From Roseivivax lentus (GTDB lineage Bacteria; Pseudomonadota; Alphaproteobacteria; Rhodobacterales; Rhodobacteraceae): a stretch of 49,575 nucleotides of DNA. The position numbers and the translations under genes are program-made. This document shows positions 16,390-25,302 of this stretch, piece by piece. The stretch's first letter is position 1. Every line of letters starts with the position of its first letter. The notes beneath the pieces were generated by a model. That model was not told the origin of the DNA. It made no database searches and was given only the letters and a program-made list of their open reading frames with translations. The DNA lies in NCBI RefSeq assembly GCF_900156805.1, contig NZ_FTOQ01000021.1:1-49575 (forward strand), read 5' to 3'.

Positions 16390-17427
16390 TTAGGAACCCG
16401 CGTTCATCGTCTCTTCGTTCTCGATCTTGGCCTGGGTCTCGGCGAGCTCCGGATCGGGCACGAGGCCGTAATCGGCAAGCGGGCCGCCCGGGCCTGCGAT
16501 CTCGTCGGCGACGAAGAACTGCGCGAAGTCCTTGAGGCCGGGGATCACGCCCAGATGCGCCTTCTTGATGTAGAAGAACAGCGGACGCGAGACCGGGTAT
16601 TCCCCCGAGGAAATGGTCTCGGTCGACGGCGCGACGCCGCCCATCGTGGCCACTTTCAGCGTGTCGGTGTTGTTCTCGTAGAAGGCGAGGCCGAAGACGC
16701 CCACACCTTCGGGGTTGCTGTCGATCCGCGCCAGCGTCTCGGTGTAGTCTCCGTCGATATCCACGGAGCGGCCATCGGTGCGCACCGCCATGCAGGCATC
16801 CTCGGCGTCGTCCTCGGACATGCCCATTTTCATCATGGCTGCCATGGCGCCAGTGTCTTCGCAGCCCTGCAGCAGGACCTTCTCTTCGAAGACTTCGCGG
16901 GTGCCGTGCTTGGTGCCGGGGATGAAGGCCGCGATCTCGACCGCCGGCAGATCCGCGTTGGCGTCGGCCCAGGTGGTGTTGGGGTTGGTCACCATCTCGC
17001 CGTCCACCGGCATTTCGGCGGCCAGCGCGCGGAACCAGTCGGCAGGCTCGAAGGCGGTGAAGTCGGGGCCGTCGATCTGGCTCGCGAAGACGATGCCGTC
17101 ATAGCCGATGCGCACTTCGATGATCTCGTCGACGCCGTTCGCGGCGCAGGCCTCGATCTCGGCGGGACGGATGGCGCGGGAGGCGTTGGCGATGTCGATG
17201 GTGTTCTCGCCCACACCCTCGCAGAAGCGCTTGAGGCCGGCCGAGGAGCCGCCCGATTCCACGACCGGGGTCGGGAAGTCGAAATTCTCGCCGAAGGCTT
17301 CCGCCACGATCGAGGCATAGGGCAGCACAGTCGAGGAGCCGGCCACCTGCACGTTGTCGCGCGATTGCGCGAAGGCCGGGGAAGCGACGGCCAGGGCCAG
17401 CGCGGAAACGGTCAGTGTCTTGGTCAT
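16390..17427 (-). CDS. pstS: Phosphate ABC transporter substrate-binding protein PstS
   Basis: The 345-aa periplasmic protein captures inorganic phosphate for PstCAB. It has a signal peptide (MTKTLTVSALALAVASPAFA) and phosphate-binding loop motifs VAGSSTVLPY near the mature N-terminus, ESGGSSAGLKRFCEG and SRAIRPAEIEAC. The start at 17427 is chosen over an in-frame ATG 33 nt upstream, because a GGAG ribosome-binding site precedes it and the signal peptide begins there. It is first in the pstSCAB-phoUB operon, downstream of a Pho box. Confidence 0.96.
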   Translation of the reverse strand: MTKTLTVSALALAVASPAFAQSRDNVQVAGSSTVLPYASIVAEAFGENFDFPTPVVESGGSSAGLKRFCEGVGENTIDIANASRAIRPAEIEACAANGVDEIIEVRIGYDGIVFASQIDGPDFTAFEPADWFRALAAEMPVDGEMVTNPNTTWADANADLPAVEIAAFIPGTKHGTREVFEEKVLLQGCEDTGAMAAMMKMGMSEDDAEDACMAVRTDGRSVDIDGDYTETLARIDSNPEGVGVFGLAFYENNTDTLKVATMGGVAPSTETISSGEYPVSRPLFFYIKKAHLGVIPGLKDFAQFFVADEIAGPGGPLADYGLVPDPELAETQAKIENEETMNAGS

Positions 17428-17522
17428 GTTCACTCCATTCGAGTGTCTGATGTCGGTCATTCAAGAGCGGGCCGATGCGTCGGCCCCTCGCGGTCCGCCT
17501 AAAGACGCGTGACGAAGCTTTT

Positions 17523-17551
17523 GTGACGCGCAGGTAACAGTTTCATGACAA
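17523..17551 (-). promoter_or_regulatory. Pho box (three 11-bp-spaced half sites) for pstS
   Basis: On the minus strand, TTGTCAT (17551-17545), CTGTTAC (17540-17534) and GCGTCAC (17529-17523) recur at an exact 11-bp period. This matches the PhoB consensus CTGTCAT-N4-CTGTCAT. A further GTCAC-type site (TCGTCAC) lies at 17515-17509, off the 11-bp register. The array is about 100 nt before the pstS start, so phosphate-starvation control by PhoB is very likely. Confidence 0.85.
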
Positions 17552-17662
17552 AGACCGCCCGCGCCGCGGGAATCCCGCCGACACGAAAACGTTTACGCAA
17601 GGTTAACGGTGGGATGTCGCGGGCGATGTATTATCATTTTGTTGAGCAAAGGCGCGTAATTG

Positions 17663-18394
17663 ATGTGGTGTCGTCACATTGACGCCGAGCTTTGGGAATA
17701 TCGTATACGCATGTTTCGCGATCTCACATATTGGGGCGCAGCGCTCCACGGCGGTAACCCGCTCTCCTTCAGGGCCTGGGTGTCGGATGCGATCGTGAAC
17801 CTCGTGGGGCTGATTCTGTCGGTCGGATCGGCGGCCTATCTTCTGGCAAACGCGGCGCGACAAGGTGCGGATTTCGGCGTTCTGTTCGCGCTCTCGGCTT
17901 ATGCCGCCGCGCTGGTGGCAAGCTTTCTCGCCTCGCTCGTCTACAATTCCGGGCCGTGGCATTCCGTGCGCCCGCTGCTGCGGCGGCTCGATCACGCCGC
18001 GATCTACATCAAGATCAGCGGCACCGCGACGCCCTTCGCGGTGATGATTTCCACACCCTTCGCGCTGTCGGTTCTGGCGCTGGTCTGGACGCTGGCGCTT
18101 TACGGCGCGTCGCGGAAGCTGTTCTTCTGGCAGACCCCCAGCCGCTGGGATCCGCTGGTCTACCTCGCGCTGGCATGGTTCTCGGCACTGCCGATGATTT
18201 CGCTGCCGGGCATTGTGCCGTGGCAGACCCTCGCCCTGATGATGACGGGCGGCGCGCTTTATACGTCCGGCGTGTCGATCTACGTGCGCCACGATTGGCC
18301 CTATGCGCGGGCGCTGTGGCACCTGTTCGTGCTGTCCGCCTCGGGCGCGTTCTTCGCGGCGCTGCTGATCGGTGCGCCGGGCGTGCTTTACTGA
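17663..18394 (+). CDS. Hemolysin III / PAQR-family membrane protein
   Basis: The protein has about seven transmembrane helices and the HlyIII/PAQR pattern: Ser/Asn/His cluster VYNSGPWHSVRPLLRRLDHA, then IYIKISGTATPF, and a late conserved WHLFVLSASGAFF. In this superfamily these residues form a zinc site in a hydrolase-like membrane core. Bacterial members are of uncertain function, linked to membrane fluidity. The start is uncertain: ATG 17663 has AAAGG upstream and a TATTAT box at 17629-17634, while ATG 17711 would give a shorter N-terminus. It is divergent from pstS, so the Pho box region lies between them. Confidence 0.85.
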   Translation: MWCRHIDAELWEYRIRMFRDLTYWGAALHGGNPLSFRAWVSDAIVNLVGLILSVGSAAYLLANAARQGADFGVLFALSAYAAALVASFLASLVYNSGPWHSVRPLLRRLDHAAIYIKISGTATPFAVMISTPFALSVLALVWTLALYGASRKLFFWQTPSRWDPLVYLALAWFSALPMISLPGIVPWQTLALMMTGGALYTSGVSIYVRHDWPYARALWHLFVLSASGAFFAALLIGAPGVLY

Positions 18395-18440
18395 ACGAAC
18401 CGCCCGACCCGAGCCCGCACGCCCTGCCCGGCGCCGTGTC

Positions 18441-18938
18441 TCAGGCCCCGAACCGCTCCAGCGACACCGAGACCCGCCCCTGCCCGTCCGCGCGCACGAA
18501 GGCGATATCGCCGTATTCGAGCGGTGCGGGATCCGGCAGGCCCATGGCCTCCCACATCTGCGACAGGTTGCCCTTGTTGCCGACCCAGAGGATGGTCTTG
18601 CCGCCATTCCCCGCGAGGATTTGCGGCGCGACGTCGAAATCCGCAACCGTCTCGACCTCGAGGCCCTTCTGGTCCGCCACCGGCTGCGCGGTCAGCACGT
18701 TGCGCTTGTAGCTCGTTGAATAGACCCGATCGAGCGGCACATCCACCAGACGCTGCGCCAGCGCCGCCGCGCGCTCCTGCCCCGGACGTGTCAGCTCCAG
18801 CCCGCTTTTCTCGCCGTGACGTACCATGATGAGCGTCGTGTTCGCGGGCACCCGGACCGCGTCGTCGCTGGGCGCGGTGCAGCCCGCCAGCGCGAACCCC
18901 GTGGCGCCCAGTCCCAAAAGCATGTCGCGTCTATGCAT
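18441..18938 (-). CDS. Histidine-phosphatase-superfamily lipoprotein, one catalytic His missing
   Basis: The protein begins MHRRDMLLGLGATGFALAGC, a Tat-like twin-Arg signal with lipobox LAGC, so it is probably an exported lipoprotein. It is about 165 aa. It has the phosphohistidine motif as IMVRHGEKSG, and YSTSYKRNVLTAQPVAD fits the family. The second conserved His, usually in a GHSNT-type motif, reads WVGNKGNLSQMW here, so Asn stands where His is expected. Activity may be lost or altered. The ATG at 18938 is preferred over an upstream in-frame start because of its GGGG ribosome-binding site and lipobox spacing. It lies downstream of phoR on the same strand. Confidence 0.8.
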   Translation of the reverse strand: MHRRDMLLGLGATGFALAGCTAPSDDAVRVPANTTLIMVRHGEKSGLELTRPGQERAAALAQRLVDVPLDRVYSTSYKRNVLTAQPVADQKGLEVETVADFDVAPQILAGNGGKTILWVGNKGNLSQMWEAMGLPDPAPLEYGDIAFVRADGQGRVSVSLERFGA

Positions 18939-19004
18939 GATGATCCCCTTGCATTCTGTCCCGGCCCCATCCTGCAAGATGCCGGCCCGACTGCAAAGCC
19001 CCGC

Positions 19005-20021
19005 TCAGCAGGGCAGAAGGATCTTCACCTCGAGCCCTTCGCCCGGCTCCGACGCGATGCGGATGCGCCCGCGATGGCGGTTCACGATGTGCTTGACGAT
19101 GGCGAGGCCAAGCCCCGTGCCGCCCTGTTCGCGGGACCGGTGCGCGTCCACGCGGTAGAACCGTTCGGTCAGGCGCGGCAGGTGTTGGGGGTCGATCCCC
19201 GGCCCGCTGTCGCGCACGATCAGCGCCACGCCATCGCTGCGCAGTCCCGCCTCGTAGCGCGGCACGCCGATGGTGATCGTCACATCCGCGCCTGCGCCCG
19301 AATACTTGATCGCGTTTTCCAGAAGGTTGACGAGGACCTGCCGCAGCTGGTCCGCGTCGCCGCGCACTTCCGCCGTTTGGGGTGCCTCGATCCGGACGCC
19401 AATCTCCGCCGCCTCGGTCAGCCGCGAGAGGCCCAGCACGACGGAGCGGACAAGCGGCACGAGATCCACGATGGCGGTCGGGCGCACCCGTTCCTCCGCC
19501 TCGACGCGGCTCAGCGACAACAGGTCCGAGATGAGCCGGTTCATCCGTTCCGCCTCCTCGCCCATCACCTGCAGAAAGCGCGCCTGCGCGGCGGGATCGC
19601 TGCGCGCCGGCCCCTTCAGGGTCTCGATGAAGGAGGTGAGCGCCGTGAGCGGCGTCTTCAACTCGTGGCTCACGTTGGCGACGAAATCGCGCCGCATCGC
19701 GTTCGACTGCGCCAGCGGCGTCTCGTCCTCGAAGGACACCAGCACCGAGCCGCCCGCCACGGCGCGGACCGCCACCTTGAAGGTCGTGTCCTGCTGGCCG
19801 TCATTGGTGAGGTATTGCGCGTCGCGCGGCGTGGCATCGCGCATGACCGCCTCGATCGCGTCGAGGACAGCCGGCTGTCGCAGCGCGGTGATGAAGTGGC
19901 GCCCCTCGATCGCCGGCCCGAGAAGGCTGCGCGCGGCGGCATTGACCGCCTCGATCCGCTCGTCGCGGCGGATCAACAGGGCGGGCAGCGGCAGCGCCTC
20001 GAGGATCGCCTTGGGCGTCAT
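19005..20021 (-). CDS. phoR: Sensor histidine kinase, PhoR-like, without membrane segment
   Basis: The 338-aa kinase has a PAS-like sensor region at about 1-105. The HisKA domain reads SHELKTPLTAL with phospho-acceptor His119. The HATPase domain has N-box LLENAIKY, G1 DSGPGIDPQ and GGTGLGLAIVKH. Similarity to PhoR and closeness to the pst cluster make it the likely PhoB kinase. Unlike E. coli PhoR, no N-terminal transmembrane helix is visible. The ATG at 20021 (MTPKAILEALPLPALL) is the sensible start; upstream residues are noise. It starts 4 nt after the trans-sulfuration gene stop and is probably co-transcribed with it. Confidence 0.85.
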   Translation of the reverse strand: MTPKAILEALPLPALLIRRDERIEAVNAAARSLLGPAIEGRHFITALRQPAVLDAIEAVMRDATPRDAQYLTNDGQQDTTFKVAVRAVAGGSVLVSFEDETPLAQSNAMRRDFVANVSHELKTPLTALTSFIETLKGPARSDPAAQARFLQVMGEEAERMNRLISDLLSLSRVEAEERVRPTAIVDLVPLVRSVVLGLSRLTEAAEIGVRIEAPQTAEVRGDADQLRQVLVNLLENAIKYSGAGADVTITIGVPRYEAGLRSDGVALIVRDSGPGIDPQHLPRLTERFYRVDAHRSREQGGTGLGLAIVKHIVNRHRGRIRIASEPGEGLEVKILLPC

Positions 20022-20025
20022 GGCA

Positions 20026-21213
20026 TCAGGCGGCCGCGTCCCGCGCCGCGGCCAGACCCGCATCGAAGGCCGCGAGCAGCGCGTCGGGCTCCTCGAGGCC
20101 CACGGAGACACGGAAGAACCCCTCCGAGATGCCGAGCTTCGCCCGCCCCTCGGGGCTGAGCGCGCGATGCGACGACGAGGCGGGATGCGACAGCGTGGTG
20201 CCCACGTCGCCCAGCGTCGGCGCGAAGGCCAGCGCCTCGGCGCCCTTGGTGAAGGCATTGGCGGCGGCGCGCCCGCCCTCGATCTCGAAACTGACCATGT
20301 TGCAGCCCTGCCCCTTGAGAAGCCCCTGCGCGCGGGCGCGGTCGGGATGATCCGCGCGGGTCGGGTAGAGCACGCGGATCACCCCTGCCTGCCCCGCGAG
20401 ATGCGCGGCCAACCGCTCCGCCGTCTCCTGGGTGCGGGCGAAGCGCAGACCGAAGGTCATGAGGCCCCGTTCGGCCAGCCAGCAATCGAAAGGCGACGGC
20501 GTCATGCCCGTGGTGACGGCGAAATCGTAGATCGCCTTGCGCTGCGCGGGGTCCTTCGCGGCGACCCAGCCCAGCGTGACGTCCGAATGCCCCGCCAGCA
20601 GCTTGGTGACGGAATGGATCACGATATCGGCGCCATGATCGACCGGCCGGATCGCGGTGGGCGTGGTGAAGGTGTTGTCGACGACCAGCGTGACACCCTT
20701 CTCGCGGCAAAGCGCGGCGATGCCGTCGATATCGGCGACCCGCAGCGTGGGGTTCGAGACGACCTCGATCAGCACCAGCCGCGTCTCGGGGCGCAAGGCG
20801 GCGGCGAAGGCCGCGGCATCGGTCGGATCGGCGAGCGAGGTGGCGATGCCGAGCCGCGGCAGATCCTCGTTCATCAGGCGCAGCGACCGGCCGTAAAGCT
20901 GGTCACCGCCCAGCACGTGATCGCCCGCGCGGCAGAGTCCCATCAGCACCGCCGTGACAGCGGCCATGCCGGAGCCCAGCGTCAGCCCTTCCTCCATCCC
21001 CTCCATCCGGGCGATTGCGCGGGCCAGAAGCGCCGCGTTCGGATGGCCTTCCCGCGCATAGGTGTAGCCCTGCACGCGGCCTTCATATTGCGCATCGAGC
21101 GCGTCGGGCGTTTCGGAGGCGTAAACGACCGAGGGCTGGATGCCGTTCACGACCGGGCGCGAAGCCCCGTCTTCGAGGATGTCGGGACGCATGAGCGTGC
21201 GTTTGGTGGCCAT
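20026..21213 (-). CDS. PLP-dependent Cys/Met metabolism (trans-sulfuration) enzyme
   Basis: The 395-aa enzyme belongs to the cystathionine gamma-synthase / beta-lyase / O-succinylhomoserine sulfhydrylase superfamily. Seen motifs are GYTYAREGHPN, LGSGMAAVTAVLMGL, NTFTTPTAIRPVDHGAD and the PLP-lysine in SVTKLLAGHSD (about Lys204). The C-terminus has VGTTLSHPASSSH and the typical GISEGFFRVSVGLE. The exact reaction cannot be fixed from sequence. No methionine-pathway neighbour is present, and it precedes phoR by 4 nt. Confidence 0.9.
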   Translation of the reverse strand: MATKRTLMRPDILEDGASRPVVNGIQPSVVYASETPDALDAQYEGRVQGYTYAREGHPNAALLARAIARMEGMEEGLTLGSGMAAVTAVLMGLCRAGDHVLGGDQLYGRSLRLMNEDLPRLGIATSLADPTDAAAFAAALRPETRLVLIEVVSNPTLRVADIDGIAALCREKGVTLVVDNTFTTPTAIRPVDHGADIVIHSVTKLLAGHSDVTLGWVAAKDPAQRKAIYDFAVTTGMTPSPFDCWLAERGLMTFGLRFARTQETAERLAAHLAGQAGVIRVLYPTRADHPDRARAQGLLKGQGCNMVSFEIEGGRAAANAFTKGAEALAFAPTLGDVGTTLSHPASSSHRALSPEGRAKLGISEGFFRVSVGLEEPDALLAAFDAGLAAARDAAA

Positions 21214-21309
21214 CTTGGCGCTCCGTTCTGGCGCGGGCCGGTCGCGCCGCGCATGTCGTGTCTGTTGCCGGGCCGGCTGGCTGGCCCGCGATGTCGGGTG
21301 CGTTTTGCC

Positions 21310-21831
21310 CTAAAGCGGGCGAAGCCCCGCGCGGAACCGCGCGGCATTGGCCTGGTAGCGTCGGGCGCTCTCGCGCAGGGCCTCGATGGCCTCTTCATCG
21401 AGCTCGCGCACGACCTTGCCCGGCATTCCCATCACAAGGCTGCCATCGGGGATCACCTTGTTCTCTGTGACCAGCGCGCCCGCGCCGATCAGGCAATTCT
21501 TGCCGATCTTCGCGCCGTTCAGGATCGTGGCACCCATGCCGATGAGGGTGTTCTCGCCGATCACGCAGCCATGCAGCATGACCTTGTGGCCGATGGTACA
21601 GCCCGGCCCGATGATCAGCGGCGACCCGGGATCGGTGTGGCAGACCACGTTTTCCTGGATGTTGCTGCCCACGCCCACGGTGATCGGCTCGTTATCGCCG
21701 CGCAGGGTCGAGGAGAACCAGATCGAGGCCCCCGCCTCAAGGGTCACGTCGCCGATCACGTTGGCATCGGGCGCGACCCAGGCGTCGTCGGCCAGTGTCG
21801 GGGTGATATCGCCGAGCGCGTAAAGTGTCAT
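21310..21831 (-). CDS. Gamma carbonic anhydrase family protein
   Basis: The 173-aa left-handed beta-helix protein is made of hexapeptide repeats. Motifs include [40 protein letters not shown] and [16 protein letters not shown]. The His residues in VCHTD, IGHK and LHG are the zinc ligands of the gamma-CA family (YrdA/PaaY type). The gene overlaps gmk by 4 nt (ATGA at 21828). An upstream in-frame extension is rejected because the family N-terminus [11 protein letters not shown] begins here. Catalysis is likely but unproven. Confidence 0.92.
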   Translation of the reverse strand: MTLYALGDITPTLADDAWVAPDANVIGDVTLEAGASIWFSSTLRGDNEPITVGVGSNIQENVVCHTDPGSPLIIGPGCTIGHKVMLHGCVIGENTLIGMGATILNGAKIGKNCLIGAGALVTENKVIPDGSLVMGMPGKVVRELDEEAIEALRESARRYQANAARFRAGLRPL

Positions 21832-22484
21832 ATCCGTCCCTCCTCGAATTCCATCTGCAGCTTGCGCACATGCTCGGTCAGGCCGGGCTGCTGCATCCGT
21901 TTGAGCCGCGAGGCCGCGACGATGGATTTCAGCTGCTCCTGGGTCTCGTCCTGACCGTTGTTCACCAGCACGTAATCGTAGCCGTCCCAATGGCTGATCT
22001 CGTCCCAGCTTTTCAGCATGCGTTTTTCGATCGTCTCGGCCCCGTCCTGGCCGCGGCCCTCGAGCCGCCGCTTCAGCTCCGCGATCGACGGCGGCAGCAG
22101 AAAGATCGACAGCGTGTGCGGGGCGAGCGCGGAGTTGCGGATCTGCTGCGCGCCCTGCCAGTCGATGTCGAAGAGCACGTCCTGCCCGGCCTCGATCGCC
22201 TCGGCGACGGCGGCCTTGGGCGAGCCGTAGAAATTGCCGAAGACATGCGCGTGTTCCAGCATCTCGCCATTCGCGACCATGTGCTTGAACTCGGTCTCCG
22301 AGACGAAATGGTAATCCTCGCCGTCGACTTCGCCCGCCCGCGGGGCCCGCGTCGTGGCCGAGACCGAAAATACGATGCTTTCGTCCCAGGCCCGCATCGC
22401 CCGCGCCATGGTGGATTTCCCGGCGCCCGAAGGCGAGGACAGGATGATGAGAAGGCCGCGCCGTGTCGCTTGCATAGGGGTCAT
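21828..22484 (-). CDS. gmk: Guanylate kinase
   Basis: The 218-aa GMP kinase phosphorylates GMP to GDP in the cytoplasm. The P-loop is [10 protein letters not shown], and it has [19 protein letters not shown] and the conserved [13 protein letters not shown]. Length is normal. It overlaps yicC upstream and the gamma-CA gene downstream by 4 nt each, forming a yicC-gmk-gammaCA operon. Confidence 0.97.
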   Translation of the reverse strand: MTPMQATRRGLLIILSSPSGAGKSTMARAMRAWDESIVFSVSATTRAPRAGEVDGEDYHFVSETEFKHMVANGEMLEHAHVFGNFYGSPKAAVAEAIEAGQDVLFDIDWQGAQQIRNSALAPHTLSIFLLPPSIAELKRRLEGRGQDGAETIEKRMLKSWDEISHWDGYDYVLVNNGQDETQEQLKSIVAASRLKRMQQPGLTEHVRKLQMEFEEGRI

Positions 22485-23371
22485 TCCACGTTCTGAACCT
22501 GTTCGCGCATCTGGTCGATGAGCGTCTTCAATTCGAGCCCGACTTCCGTCAGCGGCGCCGATTGCGCCTTCGAGCAGAGCGTGTTGGCCTCGCGGTTGAA
22601 TTCCTGCATCAGGAAATCGAGCTTGCGGCCCACCGCGCCGCCCGTCGCCAGCATGCTTTCGGCGGCGGCGACATGCGCGCGCAGGCGGTCGATTTCCTCG
22701 GTCACGTCGGCCTTGACCGCGATCAGCGCCAGTTCCTGCGCGATGCGCGCTTCGTCGGGGCTGTCGGCATGTTCGGTGACCCGGGCCAGCTGGCTGCGCA
22801 GCCGCTCGGCCTGTTCGGGCCGGCGCGCCTCGGCGCGTTCGGCGGCCTGCTCCGTCAACGCGCCGATCCGCGCGAGCTGTCCGTCGAGGATGCCGCGCAG
22901 GGCCTGCCCCTCCGCATCGCGGGAGGCCACGAAGGCCGCGAGTGCCGTGTCGAAATCCGCCAGGAGGGCGTCGCGCAGGGCCGCCATATCAGGCACCGGC
23001 TGCGCCTCCTCCATCACGCCGCGCAGGGCCAGGATCTCGCTCGGCGACGGCGCGGCGAGGCTCAGGCCCTGCACCCGCGCCTCGGCTTCGATCTTCGCGA
23101 GCGCCGCCAGCACGTCGCTCAGCGCATCGGTGTTGAGGCCGAGCCGCCCGGCCCCGCCCTCCGCCGCGATCTTCAATCCGACGCTGACCGACCCGCGGGT
23201 GACATGCGCTTGCACGCGCTTGCGCACCGTCGCGTCCAGCCCTTCGATCCAGTCGGGCAGACGCAGCCGCAAATCGAGTCCCTTGCCGTTGACCGACCGG
23301 ATCTCCCAACTCCAGCCAAAGCCCTGCCCGGCCCCTTCGGTCGCGGCAAATCCCGTCATCGACTGGCGCAT
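22481..23371 (-). CDS. YicC family protein (endoribonuclease YicC type)
   Basis: The 296-aa protein has the YicC hallmarks: N-terminal [26 protein letters not shown] and the C-terminal [31 protein letters not shown] and [19 protein letters not shown]. coli YicC is reported as an endoribonuclease affecting a small RNA. The ATG at 23371 is chosen over a GTG at 23377 because GGAG lies 9 nt before it. It is first in the operon with gmk, as in many bacteria. Confidence 0.93.
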   Translation of the reverse strand: MRQSMTGFAATEGAGQGFGWSWEIRSVNGKGLDLRLRLPDWIEGLDATVRKRVQAHVTRGSVSVGLKIAAEGGAGRLGLNTDALSDVLAALAKIEAEARVQGLSLAAPSPSEILALRGVMEEAQPVPDMAALRDALLADFDTALAAFVASRDAEGQALRGILDGQLARIGALTEQAAERAEARRPEQAERLRSQLARVTEHADSPDEARIAQELALIAVKADVTEEIDRLRAHVAAAESMLATGGAVGRKLDFLMQEFNREANTLCSKAQSAPLTEVGLELKTLIDQMREQVQNVE

Positions 23372-23574
23372 CGGCACGCGCTCCTCATCCCTGATCGCAC
23401 CCGATCCGGCTACAGGAGCCCCGCTGGCATGGCAAGGTTCCGCCGGGATTAACCACGCGCCAGGAAATGAGGCGCAATTTGGGCAAATTTGTCATAATTA
23501 AGGTGTTAGTAAGACACATGAACGCAGGCTTAGGCATGGGACTGCCTCGGCACGATGGAGAACGGGAGAGACCA

Positions 23575-24252
23575 ATGCTCGGCCGTGGAAAAGATGGAAA
23601 CGACGTGATTCCGATGAGCGGACGTGGCCCGGACCTCGCGCGGACGGCCCTCGGTGTGATCGAAAGCTACTGGCAGGCGCTGCGCGCCGATCATGGCCCG
23701 GTCCCGCCGCGCAGCGCGGTCGATCCGCGCGGCATGCAGAACGCGCTCGAGTTCGCGTTCCTGATCCATCACATCGCCCCGGGCATCGGGCGGATGCGCG
23801 TGGCAGGCTCGCATCTGAACGACCTTGCGGGCATGGAAGTGGCGGGCATGCCGTTATCGGCGATGTTCACGCCCGATGCGCGCGACGCACTCGCACGCGG
23901 CCTGAAAGAGGTCTTCGCCCGTCCGGCGATCCTGCGCGCCGAGCTGACCAGCGCCGCGGGCTGGTCGCGGAAACCGCTGACCGCAGAAATGCTCATCCTG
24001 CCGCTGACCTGCGAGGCCGGCTGCGTCGACCGTGCGCTCGGCGCGCTGGTCACCCGGGGCGAGATCGGCCGCACGCCCCGCCGTTTCGGCATCACCGAGA
24101 TGCGCATCGACACCATGGGCGCTGCACCGCGTCCGGCGTCCGCAGCACCTGCGCGCCCGCGTCATTTCGCGGAAACCCAAGCGCCCTTCGCGGCCCGCCG
24201 CGGCACCGGCCCACGCGCGCCGCATCTGCGCGTCGTGGTGTCCAACGACTGA
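23575..24252 (+). CDS. PAS-domain (PAS_5-like) protein
   Basis: The 225-aa protein has one PAS-like domain in its middle (about 25-160: RTALGVIESYWQALRAD, NALEFAFLIHHIAPG, RMRVAGSHLNDLAGMEVAGM). A basic, Ala/Pro/Arg-rich tail follows. This architecture is the PAS_5 family found widely in Rhodobacteraceae, of unknown signalling role. The ATG at 23575 follows GGGAGAG and is preferred to upstream starts. The 197-nt region before it is AT-rich near 23480 and contains an imperfect inverted repeat CAATTTG...CAAATTT. It converges with galU and shares its terminator. Confidence 0.8.
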   Translation: MLGRGKDGNDVIPMSGRGPDLARTALGVIESYWQALRADHGPVPPRSAVDPRGMQNALEFAFLIHHIAPGIGRMRVAGSHLNDLAGMEVAGMPLSAMFTPDARDALARGLKEVFARPAILRAELTSAAGWSRKPLTAEMLILPLTCEAGCVDRALGALVTRGEIGRTPRRFGITEMRIDTMGAAPRPASAAPARPRHFAETQAPFAARRGTGPRAPHLRVVVSND

Positions 24253-24306
24253 TCGTCGGGCCGTCGGCGCCGCATTTCGGTCAGAGGCATCCTGTCATAA
24301 ATAACA

Positions 24307-24344
24307 AAACGCCGCGCGATCCCCACGCGGCGTTTGTGTTTTTT
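24307..24344. terminator. Bidirectional rho-independent terminator
   Basis: AACGCCGCG (24308-24316) pairs with CGCGGCGTT (24326-24334) across a 9-nt loop. TGTGTTTTTT follows on the plus strand and a shorter T-rich stretch on the minus strand. It lies between the convergent PAS gene and galU. Confidence 0.88.
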
Positions 24345-24381
24345 AACCGACTGCGGCGCGCGTTGCGCACCCCGCAAGCCC

Positions 24382-25302
24382 CTACTCCGCAGCGGTCGCC
24401 GCCGCCTTCGCGCCGCCAAGGGCTTCGTCCACGACACCCTGATATTCTGCGGTCTCGGACGCGATAGCCATGGTCGCCGCGAGCATGCCCGACTTGGAGC
24501 CGCAATCGAACCGCGTGCCGGTGAAGCGGAACCCGCAAAGCCCGGCCGTCTCCACCGCCTTCGCGATGGCGTCGGTCAGCTGGATTTCGCCCCCCGCGCC
24601 GGGCGGCAACCCCTCTAGGTCCTCGAAGATCGCGCACGAAAGCACGTATCGGCCAACGACCGCCTGCCGCGACGGCGCATCCTCCATTGCGGGCTTCTCC
24701 ACCATGCCCTTGGCAAGGATCAACGCCCCGTCGCGCCCGGTGACATCGAGCACACCGTAGGACGACACGTCCTCGTCGGCGACCTGCATCGTCGCGACCA
24801 TGTGGCCCGCCTTGTCCGCATCATAGGCCGCGATCATCTCGCTGAGGCAGCCGGGCTCACCCAGGATCAGGTCGTCCGGCAGGATGATCGCGACAGGACC
24901 GGGCAGCACCTCGTCTTTGGCGCAAAGCACCGCATGTCCGAGCCCGAGCGGCTCTTCCTGCATGACGAAGCGGATCTGCGTCTCGGTTTCGTCCAGCGCG
25001 TTGTCGCTGATCATGTCGGCCAGTTGCGCCTTGCCGCGGTCGCGCAGCGTCGCCTCAAGCTCGTCGTCGGCCCGGACATAGCGTTCGATGGCGTCCTTCG
25101 AGGGGTGGCTGACGAAGACCATGCGCTCGATGCCCGCCGCGCGGGCCTCGTCGATGGCGAACTGGATGAGTGGCGTATCAAGGACGGGCAGGAGTTCCTT
25201 CGGCGTGGCCTTGGTCGCCGGCAGGAACCGCGTTCCGAGCCCCGCCACGGGAAAGATTGCGGTGCGGACACGCGCGGTCTGGGCGGTTGGCTTGGGGTCC
25301 AT
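24382..25302 (-). CDS. galU: UTP--glucose-1-phosphate uridylyltransferase
   Basis: The 306-aa enzyme makes UDP-glucose from UTP and glucose-1-phosphate. The nucleotide-binding signature FPVAGLGTRFLPATKATPKE is followed by LLPVLDTPLI, EEPLGLGHAVLCAK and AIILPDDLIL. The ATG at 25302 is chosen because AGGAG precedes it; a start 21 nt upstream is less likely. It lies head-to-head with the glucosylglycerol operon across a 430-bp region. GT20 enzymes use a nucleotide sugar, but GgpS classically uses ADP-glucose, so the link is only suggestive. Confidence 0.95.
   Translation of the reverse strand: MDPKPTAQTARVRTAIFPVAGLGTRFLPATKATPKELLPVLDTPLIQFAIDEARAAGIERMVFVSHPSKDAIERYVRADDELEATLRDRGKAQLADMISDNALDETETQIRFVMQEEPLGLGHAVLCAKDEVLPGPVAIILPDDLILGEPGCLSEMIAAYDADKAGHMVATMQVADEDVSSYGVLDVTGRDGALILAKGMVEKPAMEDAPSRQAVVGRYVLSCAIFEDLEGLPPGAGGEIQLTDAIAKAVETAGLCGFRFTGTRFDCGSKSGMLAATMAIASETAEYQGVVDEALGGAKAAATAAE

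Noticed and set aside
21214-21309. Possible SAM-type riboswitch before the trans-sulfuration gene
   Set aside because: I looked for SAM-II-like conserved blocks in the 96-nt leader on the minus strand and found none.
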